Of a stretch of DNA of 64,000 nucleotides, positions 57,907 to 64,000 are shown piece by piece. The notes beneath the pieces were generated by a model. It had not been told where the DNA came from and did no database searches. It was given only the letters and a program-made list of their open reading frames with translations. The stretch spans positions 124,001 through 188,000 of the forward strand of contig CALKTH010000022.1 in NCBI GenBank assembly GCA_937997485.1. The letters run 5' to 3'. The DNA comes from an uncultured Acidimicrobiales bacterium (GTDB taxonomy: Bacteria; Actinomycetota; Acidimicrobiia; Acidimicrobiales; SZUA-35). Within the stretch, counting starts at the first letter, position 1. Each line of letters starts with the position of its first letter. The position numbers and the translations under genes were made by a program.

Positions 57907-60278
57907 CCTCGATCACGGCTCCTCACACCCACGTGCGGTCACCCGTCGATGTGCTGCGGCTCATCGTCGCCTTGCTCATCGTGGTCATCGGCCTGGGGCT
58001 TGCGAACCTGCTCGACTCTGCATTCCTCGGCCTCTCGATCGACAGCCGTTCCTCTATGGACTCCGTGCCCGGGTGGGTGCACGACCTGACCGGAGCGCTC
58101 CTCGGATCGTTGGTCCTCGCCGTTCTCGTCGGCTCACTCGCCTGGGCGCTCCTGACCCGGCGATACCGCCGTCTCACGTTGCTGATCGCCGCCATGAGCG
58201 GTGCTGCTGTCATCAGCATCGGTGTCGGCCACCTTCTGTTCGACGTCGTCGATGGCGACGTCCGCGCCGCCTTCAACACGTCCATTCCGCTCTTCCGATA
58301 CTCCGCCGCGGCTGGCGTCGTTCACCCGGGGGATCCGCTCCTGGCCGCCGCCGTTGCGATGACCGCTGTCGGCAGCAGCTTCATGCGGAGAGGCACCACG
58401 CATCGCATCGCCGCTCTGCTCGGCGTTTACGTCGTCCTCACCACCCTGACGACCCAAGTGCCAGCTCTCGGCCTGGTCGCCGACGTCGGTGCTGGCCTCG
58501 CCGTTGGTTCCCTGCTGCTGTTGATCGCCGGTCGCCACGACTTGGCCCCGAGCGAGAGCGATCTTCACGACTCGCTGGCCAAGATCGGTATCGTCGTCGA
58601 GGACCTCAAGCCGCTGGACGTCGATGCGCGCGGATCGGCTCCGTGGATCGGCCACACGCCTTCGGGCGACAGTGTGTTCGTCAAGGCGCTTGGTCGTGAT
58701 GAACGATCGGCAGATCTGATGTTCCGGGTCTATCGATGGTTAAAGCTCCGCCGCCCCGGCGATCACCGTCCCTTCATCAGCCTTCGCCGCTCTGTGGAGC
58801 ACGAAGCGCTCGTGTCGCTGCAAGCTGCGGCGCTCGGTGTCCGGACACCGAGCATCCTCGGTGTCGCCGACGCTGGCATCGACGGCATGGCGCTCGCCTA
58901 CGAGGGGTTGGACGGGGCATCCGCCGACTCGCTCGTCGATCTCGACGACGACGCGCTCGAAGCCATCTGGCAAATGGTCAGCAGGCTGCACGCTCGGCGC
59001 ATCGCTCACCGGGACCTGCGCCTGGCCAACATCTTCATTGATGACGAGGGAGCACCCCTGCTGATCGACTTCGGGTTCTCCGAGCTCGCTGCTTCCGACC
59101 AGCTGCTTGGAACCGACGTAGCCGAGCTGCTGGCCTCGACCGCCGCTGTGGTGGGCACCGAACGGGCCGTGGCCGCAGCGCATCGAGCGACAGGGCTGAA
59201 CGAGCTCGAACGGGCACTCCCTTGGCTCCAACCCAGTGCGCTCTCTGCCGCTACACGCGAGGCGATCCATGGCGACAAGGGCCTGAAGCCGATTCGTCGG
59301 ATGTTGGTTGAGCAGTGCGGTGTGGCCGAAGAGCCACCGGTCAAGCTGCAACGGGTGGACGCGAAGTCGCTCTTTCTCCTCACCACGGTTGCGCTCAGTG
59401 CTTGGTTCCTCATTCCTCAGCTGGCCGACATCGACGACATCTGGGCCGAGGTTTCGATGGCCTCACCGAGTTGGGGGTTCGCGGCCGTCATCTTCTCCGT
59501 CCTCACCTACGCCGGCGCGACGGTGGCGCTGTTGGGCGCCATCCCGCTGCGACTTCGATTCGCACCGGCGCTGGCCGCCCAGCTCGCCTCGTCGTTCGCC
59601 AACCGGGTCACACCGGCGAAGGTCGGCGGCGTGGCAACGAACATCCGATACTTCCAACGCAACGGCGTGCCGACCGCCGTCTCCATCACCGCCGTAGGCC
59701 TGAACGCATTGGCGGGGCTGGTCGTACACGTGTCGCTCACACTGGCGTTCCTGCTCATGTCGAGCAACGACGACGCTTCTGGGCTCCCGGTTCCCTCCCC
59801 TGCGGTTGTCGGCATCGGAGCGGTCATCGCCCTCGGTGTCATCGCCGTATCGACGGCTCTGCCTCCCACCCGTCGTCTGCTCGTTGCTCACCTCGTGCCG
59901 CAACTCAAGGCTGGCTGGACCTCGATGCAGACGATCGGCCACAGCCCGCTCCGGCTCTCCGCCCTGTTCGGTGGCTCTGCCATCATCACGCTCGGATATC
60001 TCGGAGCCATGATCGCCAGCCTGCAGGCGTTTGGGTCAACGGCTCCCTTCCCCGCCGTCGCCCTGCTCTTCCTCACGGGTTCCGCTGTCGCCAATGCGGC
60101 CCCTACGCCGGGTGGCCTCGGCGCCGCTGAGGCCGCCCTCATCGCTGCGCTCTCGGTCGTTGAAAGCGCCACCATCGTCATCCCCGCGGTCTTCCTCTAT
60201 CGCTTCGTCACCTTCTGGCTCCCGATCCTTCCCGGCTGGATCGCCCTCTCGTGGCTGCGGACGTCGGACCGGATCTGA
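57903..60278 (+). CDS. Membrane kinase fused to MprF/LPG-synthase-like flippase domain
   Basis: A 791-residue fusion. Residues 15-215 contain about six transmembrane helices. Residues 230-470 form a cytoplasmic protein-kinase-like domain with the ATP Lys in VFVKALGR, the catalytic loop HRDLRLANIF and the metal motif LIDFGFSEL. Residues 480-790 contain a second set of about eight helices with ANRVTPAKVGGVATNIRYFQ and APTPGGLGAAEAAL, signatures of the LPG-synthase/AglD transmembrane family (the flippase part of MprF). Transport and phosphorylation of a lipid or lipid-linked sugar is the simplest reading. It is coupled to the PAP2 phosphatase gene by a four-base overlap. Confidence 0.85.
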   Translation: MTSITAPHTHVRSPVDVLRLIVALLIVVIGLGLANLLDSAFLGLSIDSRSSMDSVPGWVHDLTGALLGSLVLAVLVGSLAWALLTRRYRRLTLLIAAMSGAAVISIGVGHLLFDVVDGDVRAAFNTSIPLFRYSAAAGVVHPGDPLLAAAVAMTAVGSSFMRRGTTHRIAALLGVYVVLTTLTTQVPALGLVADVGAGLAVGSLLLLIAGRHDLAPSESDLHDSLAKIGIVVEDLKPLDVDARGSAPWIGHTPSGDSVFVKALGRDERSADLMFRVYRWLKLRRPGDHRPFISLRRSVEHEALVSLQAAALGVRTPSILGVADAGIDGMALAYEGLDGASADSLVDLDDDALEAIWQMVSRLHARRIAHRDLRLANIFIDDEGAPLLIDFGFSELAASDQLLGTDVAELLASTAAVVGTERAVAAAHRATGLNELERALPWLQPSALSAATREAIHGDKGLKPIRRMLVEQCGVAEEPPVKLQRVDAKSLFLLTTVALSAWFLIPQLADIDDIWAEVSMASPSWGFAAVIFSVLTYAGATVALLGAIPLRLRFAPALAAQLASSFANRVTPAKVGGVATNIRYFQRNGVPTAVSITAVGLNALAGLVVHVSLTLAFLLMSSNDDASGLPVPSPAVVGIGAVIALGVIAVSTALPPTRRLLVAHLVPQLKAGWTSMQTIGHSPLRLSALFGGSAIITLGYLGAMIASLQAFGSTAPFPAVALLFLTGSAVANAAPTPGGLGAAEAALIAALSVVESATIVIPAVFLYRFVTFWLPILPGWIALSWLRTSDRI

Positions 60279-60413
60279 CCCGCAGCTCATCGCCCAGACG
60301 CTGCATCGTCACAATGGCGGCAGCGAGAACACCGGCATCGAAACGCTCGCATCCGCTGGCCGTAGACATCGGTGAGAGCGAGAGCCGCGTGGGGCCCTGG
60401 TACGTTCCGAGCC

Positions 60414-61328
60414 ATGGAACGCCCCTTCCCGATCGGAACACCCGGCACGCCCTGGACGGCCGCCGAGAAACGTGAATGGTTCGACCTTCGCACCATCGAG
60501 CGGAGCTATCGCGACGAGGTGCTCGCGAAAATTGCGGACCTCGACGACTCCTTCGAGGTCAGGCAGTACGGATCGCTTCCCATTGACGCTGAGCGATATC
60601 CGCTCATGGCCGTCACGCTTCGCTCGTCCAACCCTGACGCGCCCTGGGCGCTCATCACTGGGGGCGTACACGGCTACGAGACCAGTGGTGTGCAGGGGGC
60701 CCTCGAGTTCACTCGCGCCCACGCTCCGAGCTACCGGGATCGTGTGAACTTCCTCGTCCTGCCGTGCATCAGCCCGTGGGGCTACGAGGTCATCAACCGC
60801 TGGAACCCGAACGCCATCGATCCCAACCGAGTGTTCGTCAGGGAAAGCCCCTCAGAGGAAGCGGCGGCCGTCCTTGCCTACTTGGACGAGCTGAGGCTTT
60901 CGTTTCTCGTGCACATGGATCTGCACGAGACGACCGACAGCGACGAGTCAGAGTTCCGCCCGGCTCAGGCGGCCCGTGACGGGCAGACGTACGAGCCCGG
61001 TCTCATTCCCGACGGCTTCTACACCGTTGGTGACACGCCGAACCCACAGCCCGAGTTCCAAGGAGCGATCATCGCCAGCGTCGAGCCGGTCACCCACATT
61101 GCGCCCGCCGATCAGGCCGACCAGATCATCGGATCAGATGTGACGCAACGAGGTGTCATCAACTACCCGTTTGTCGAGCTCGGTTTGTGCGCCGGCATCA
61201 CCAACGCCACCTACACCACGACGACCGAGGTCTACCCGGACAGTCCGAACGCGACTCCAGCCATCTGCATCGAAGCGCAAGTGGCTGCGGTTCGAGGCGG
61301 GCTTGATTTCGCGCTGGCGAATCAGTAG
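60414..61328 (+). CDS. M14-like zinc carboxypeptidase
   Basis: A 304-residue peptidase-fold enzyme. Zinc ligands are visible in ITGGVHGYETSG (HxxE) and in FLVHMDLHETTD (His). NPNAIDPNRVF supplies the substrate-binding Arg/Asn, and a C-terminal TPAICIEAQ may carry the catalytic Glu. The family includes metallocarboxypeptidases and aspartoacylase-like deacylases; substrate not predictable. The ATG at 60414 is preferred to the frame start at 60372. Nothing else is transcribed with it. Confidence 0.82.
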   Translation: MERPFPIGTPGTPWTAAEKREWFDLRTIERSYRDEVLAKIADLDDSFEVRQYGSLPIDAERYPLMAVTLRSSNPDAPWALITGGVHGYETSGVQGALEFTRAHAPSYRDRVNFLVLPCISPWGYEVINRWNPNAIDPNRVFVRESPSEEAAAVLAYLDELRLSFLVHMDLHETTDSDESEFRPAQAARDGQTYEPGLIPDGFYTVGDTPNPQPEFQGAIIASVEPVTHIAPADQADQIIGSDVTQRGVINYPFVELGLCAGITNATYTTTTEVYPDSPNATPAICIEAQVAAVRGGLDFALANQ

Positions 61329-61361
61329 CGCCGGAACGAGCCGGGCAGCGTTGGAGACTGG

Positions 61362-62249
61362 CTAGGTCTGAAGCTCGAGCACGCCGGCGACGTCCTCAAC
61401 GGCGGCTGACCACGAATGCGGCGTCGCAGCGGGGCGGATGACGAACTTGGAGAAGCCCACGTCCACGAACTGTTCGATGTGGTCCCGCAGGCCGGCCTCG
61501 CCCGCAGCAAGCACATCCTCCGCCCTGAGGTCCGGCCGTCTGGCCTCGATCGATGTGCGCACCTCGTCGGGAATCGGGCCATCGGTCCAGCTGATGTTGA
61601 CGCCAAAGTGCTCGCCGTCGATATGTGTACCCGCTCGCTCCGCCTCTGCTTCGATGACCTTGCGGCTGGCCGCAGCCTCCGCTGGAGTGCAGAGTCCCGG
61701 CATCCAGCCCTCACCGATGCGAGCACAACGCCGCAGCGCAGCAGGCACTTGGCCTCCGAGCCACACCTCGAGCGGTTTCTGCTGGGGAACGACCGCCAAC
61801 TGCACGTTGTCGCATCGGTGATAGTCGCCCTCGAAAGTGAGCTTCTCCCCCGCCCAGAGGCCGCGCATGATGTGCAGCGATTCTTCCAACATCTTGGTGC
61901 GAGCGCTGGCCTCGACCCGTTGCGCCGCGAGTTCCTCTGAGCGCTTCAGTCCGATCACGGCCAGCAAGAGCAGGCGGCCGCCCGAAAGCTGATCAAGTGT
62001 GGCCAGCTGCTTGGCCAGAAAGACGGGATCACGACCCGGGATGACGAGATGCGTGCCGAGCTTGAGCCGCTGGCGGCGCCCGGCCGCCGTGGACAACGCA
62101 ACGATCGGATCCAGCGTGGGGGCAGCAACAACATCGGGCACCCACAACGAGTCGTAGCCCAGGTCATCAAGCGCATCGACAAGACCGAGGAATTCTGCCG
62201 GGTCACTGGCGACGCCCGCCCCCGCTGCAACTCCAATGCGTACTTTCAT
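61362..62249 (-). CDS. LLM-class F420-dependent oxidoreductase
   Basis: A 295-residue luciferase-like barrel enzyme, shorter than the one at 38688. Blocks: RIGVAAGAGVASDPAEFLGL, DLGYDSLWVPDVV, LKLGTHLVIPGRDPVFLAKQ, LDQLSGGRLLLLAVIG, and KPLEVWLGGQVPAALRRCAR. The C-terminus (HIEQFVDVGFSKFVIRP) completes the barrel. F420 is the usual cofactor in actinobacteria. The ATG at 62249 gives the normal MKVRIGV start; the frame is open to 62330 through a small direct repeat. Confidence 0.87.
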   Translation of the reverse strand: MKVRIGVAAGAGVASDPAEFLGLVDALDDLGYDSLWVPDVVAAPTLDPIVALSTAAGRRQRLKLGTHLVIPGRDPVFLAKQLATLDQLSGGRLLLLAVIGLKRSEELAAQRVEASARTKMLEESLHIMRGLWAGEKLTFEGDYHRCDNVQLAVVPQQKPLEVWLGGQVPAALRRCARIGEGWMPGLCTPAEAAASRKVIEAEAERAGTHIDGEHFGVNISWTDGPIPDEVRTSIEARRPDLRAEDVLAAGEAGLRDHIEQFVDVGFSKFVIRPAATPHSWSAAVEDVAGVLELQT

Positions 62250-62269
62250 GCCACCACTCTTCCATCTCA

Positions 62270-62302
62270 AGCCGACGTCGAGCCGACGTCGAGCCGTTGC
62301 CG
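62270..62302. repeat. Short direct repeat with palindromic core
   Basis: Two adjacent copies of the 11-mer GCCGACGTCGA and a third degraded one (GCCGTTGCCGA) lie 20-55 bases upstream of the LLM oxidoreductase ATG. Each good copy holds the palindrome CGACGTCG. Possibly an operator; no factor can be named. Confidence 0.45.
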
Positions 62303-62352
62303 ACGATTCGAGCCCAGCCGTGAGCCTCAAACCACTGGGCCAAGTCCGCTAG

Positions 62353-63126
62353 CTAGAAGATGCTGAAGCCACCGTCGATCTTGATGACGTCGCCAGTGTG
62401 CCATCGGGACGCATCGCTCATCAGATACACGGCGATGGCACCAAAGTCGTCGGGCTGCCCCCAGCGCCGCATCGGGATCCGGGGCATGACGTTGTCGACG
62501 AACTTCTGGTAGCCCATCGCCCCTTCGGTCATCGCCGTTTCCACCCAGCCGGGAATCACAGCGTTGGCCGTGATCTTGTACCGAGCCATCTCGACCGAGA
62601 GCCCCATCATCATGGCGACCATCGCGCCCTTGGTCGATGCGTACGCCTGCCCCTTTGGTGCTCCCTGAATGGCCGTGCCACTCGAGGTCAAGACGAGGCT
62701 CCCGCCCTCTCCCTGCGCCACCATCTGTCGGGTCGCAGCGCGCAGCGTGAAGAACACACCGTGCAGGTTCACGTCGATGACGCTGAACCAGTCCTCATTC
62801 GAGTGCTCGTGGAACGGCTTCGTGTTCTTGCCACCCACGCCAGCGTTTGGGAAGCACGCATCGATCCGTCCATAACGCTCAATGACCGCCGCCATCGACT
62901 CCTCCACCTGCTCCTCGGACGAAACATCGCACTGGATGACGGAGGCGGAAGGATTGATCTCCTGCAACTCAGCAATAGCCGCTGCGTTCTTGTCGGCATT
63001 GGTACCCCAGATGCTCACGTCGGCTCCTGCCGCCGCGACCGCCCGAGCGAAACCAAGGCCGATGCCGCTGTTGCCTCCCGTGATCACTGCTGTCTTGCCC
63101 GTCAGATCGAATCCGTCGTAGGTCAT
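62353..63126 (-). CDS. Short-chain dehydrogenase/reductase
   Basis: A 257-residue classical SDR. Cofactor loop ITGGNSGIGLGFA near 15, PNAGVGG near 90, catalytic Ser in VLTSSGTAIQGAP near 143, and YASTKGAMVAMMM (YxxxK) near 157. The C-terminus DVIKIDGGFSIF is typical. It oxidises or reduces a hydroxyl/keto group with NAD(P); the substrate is unknown. The ATG at 63126 gives the normal start; it is divergent from the dioxygenase gene and follows the LLM gene direction. Confidence 0.9.
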   Translation of the reverse strand: MTYDGFDLTGKTAVITGGNSGIGLGFARAVAAAGADVSIWGTNADKNAAAIAELQEINPSASVIQCDVSSEEQVEESMAAVIERYGRIDACFPNAGVGGKNTKPFHEHSNEDWFSVIDVNLHGVFFTLRAATRQMVAQGEGGSLVLTSSGTAIQGAPKGQAYASTKGAMVAMMMGLSVEMARYKITANAVIPGWVETAMTEGAMGYQKFVDNVMPRIPMRRWGQPDDFGAIAVYLMSDASRWHTGDVIKIDGGFSIF

Positions 63127-63217
63127 ACCCGCAGAGTACGTACGAGCTGGCGAGCGGACCAAGCGAACCCACTTCGATCGATCACGCTTGCGAAACTACG
63201 CTGCCGCTGTGCAACCG

Positions 63218-63277
63218 AACGCCGTGCCCTCAAACACCGTGTCCTCAAACGCCGTGCCCTCAAACGCCGTGCCCTCG
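63218..63277 (+). repeat. 15-bp tandem repeat, in frame with the dioxygenase
   Basis: Four 15-bp units, AACGCCGTGCCCTCA with small changes, directly precede the dioxygenase ATG. In the gene's frame they read NAVPS-NTVSS-NAVPS-NAVPS, and a GTG at 63209 could start a protein that includes them. The period of five codons suits a coding repeat. Confidence 0.85.
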
Positions 63278-63283
63278 CAGCCC

Positions 63284-64000
63284 ATGACCATCGATCTTGC
63301 CCCTCACCACCAACAGCTCGCCGACGACGGGTACACGATCGTCGAGAACGCGATCGAGGCCGAACTCATCGACGCACTCCTCGCCGACGTGGAACGCCTC
63401 GAGGCCCAGCTCGACAGCCGACCCGCTGACAATCGTTTCGAGGGCAATCGCACCACCCGCACCTACAACTTGCTGGCCCACGGCGAAATCTGGCAGAAGG
63501 TGCCGACGCATCCCGTGGTGCTCGCATTGATCGAGGGCGTTCTGGGTGAGCAATGCCTTGTGTCCAGCTTGGCGTCGATCTCGCTCGGGCCCGGCGAAAC
63601 GGCACAGGTCATTCATGCTGACGACCAGATCCAGCCGCTGGCCAAACCCCACGTCGCAACGGTCTGCAACTCCATGTGGGCGCTCACGGACTTCACCGAA
63701 ACCAACGGTGCCACTCGGGTGGTTCCCGGCAGCCACCTCTGGCAGAACCCCGACTACTTCGCTGGCGATGCGAACGTCGAGACCATCGCCGCCGAGATGA
63801 CCAAGGGAAGCGTGCTGGTTTGGCACGGCAGCACGTGGCACGGCGGTGGCGCCAACGTGACCGAAGACGAGGTCCGCATCGGCGTGGCGATGAACTACTG
63901 CGCCGGCTTCATCCGTCAGCAGGAGAACCAGCAGCTGGGAATCCCGCCCGAGGTCATGGCCACCTTCAGTCGCGAACTTCGCCAGCTCTGCGGCCTCGGC
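63284..64000 (+). CDS. Phytanoyl-CoA dioxygenase family protein (3' end outside window)
   Basis: An Fe(II)/2-oxoglutarate oxygenase; 239 residues are visible and the frame runs off the right edge. Iron ligands: His111-x-Asp113 in VIHADDQIQ and a distal His186 in STWHGGGANVT; the 2-oxoglutarate Arg is probably R198 in EVRIGVAM. The opening QQLADDGYTIVENAI is typical of PhyH proteins. Substrates of the family range from phytanoyl-CoA to small natural products. The ATG at 63284 gives a normal family N-terminus; an in-frame GTG at 63209 would add 25 residues made mostly of NAVPS repeats. Neither has a clear ribosome site. Confidence 0.88.
   Translation, partial: MTIDLAPHHQQLADDGYTIVENAIEAELIDALLADVERLEAQLDSRPADNRFEGNRTTRTYNLLAHGEIWQKVPTHPVVLALIEGVLGEQCLVSSLASISLGPGETAQVIHADDQIQPLAKPHVATVCNSMWALTDFTETNGATRVVPGSHLWQNPDYFAGDANVETIAAEMTKGSVLVWHGSTWHGGGANVTEDEVRIGVAMNYCAGFIRQQENQQLGIPPEVMATFSRELRQLCGLG

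Overview
The window is GC-rich, densely packed actinobacterial chromosome. Several features fit an Acidimicrobiia-like lineage: mycofactocin genes (MftE, MftF and MftD homologues with an NDMA-type nicotinoprotein alcohol dehydrogenase), two LLM-class (F420-type) oxidoreductases, an actinobacterial SOS box, an actinobacterial bacterial-type RNase P RNA, and a NYN-domain protein of actinobacterial style. Codon bias, overlapping GTGA/ATGA junctions and frequent GTG starts are uniform, and no insertion sequence, integrase, tRNA or CRISPR array was seen. The species assignment is inference only.

Layout. 1-5534: a small natural-product locus read leftward (prolyl-AMP-ligase-like adenylation enzyme, free-standing carrier protein, condensation-adenylation NRPS running off the left edge) with a divergent acyl-CoA-dehydrogenase-like gene. 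Together these resemble the cassette that makes pyrrole- or pyrroline-type carrier-bound starters. 5627-12215: a HupE/UreJ-like membrane protein, then mftE, the nicotinoprotein alcohol dehydrogenase, a MoxR ATPase, a VWA protein and mftF. The MoxR/VWA junction carries a slippery heptamer and a hairpin. 12196-17223: a long coiled-coil protein with a degenerate NYN domain, a zinc-ribbon protein, and an SOS-box-preceded exonuclease/UvrC-like nuclease ending in a 17-bp tandem array.

17254-30408: housekeeping and envelope genes: trpD, rubrerythrin, the RNase P RNA gene, a histidine phosphatase, a class A penicillin-binding protein, a membrane serine protease, a PilZ protein and an M16 lipoprotein peptidase. 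30410-40594: oxidative and catabolic genes: DUF427, cytochrome P450, FAD monooxygenase, mftD (about 22 kb from mftE/F), two TetR regulators with clear palindromic operators, an exported cyclase-family hydrolase, a VOC protein, an LLM oxidoreductase and an SDR.

40628-50330: signalling. A five-gene partner-switching set (STAS, SpoIIE phosphatase, anti-sigma kinase, STAS, receiver) is followed by three glycan genes and then a hybrid histidine kinase, an H-NOX haem sensor and a second histidine kinase. 50373-60278: envelope genes, including a tightly overlapping trio of unknown function (giant membrane protein, secreted beta-rich protein, single-pass protein) and a PAP2 phosphatase coupled to a kinase-flippase fusion. 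60414-64000: an M14-like peptidase, a second LLM oxidoreductase, an SDR, and a phytanoyl-CoA-dioxygenase-like protein cut by the right edge and preceded by an in-frame pentapeptide-coding repeat.

Coordinates of coding regions include the stop codon. Family assignments come from motifs read by eye, not from database searches.
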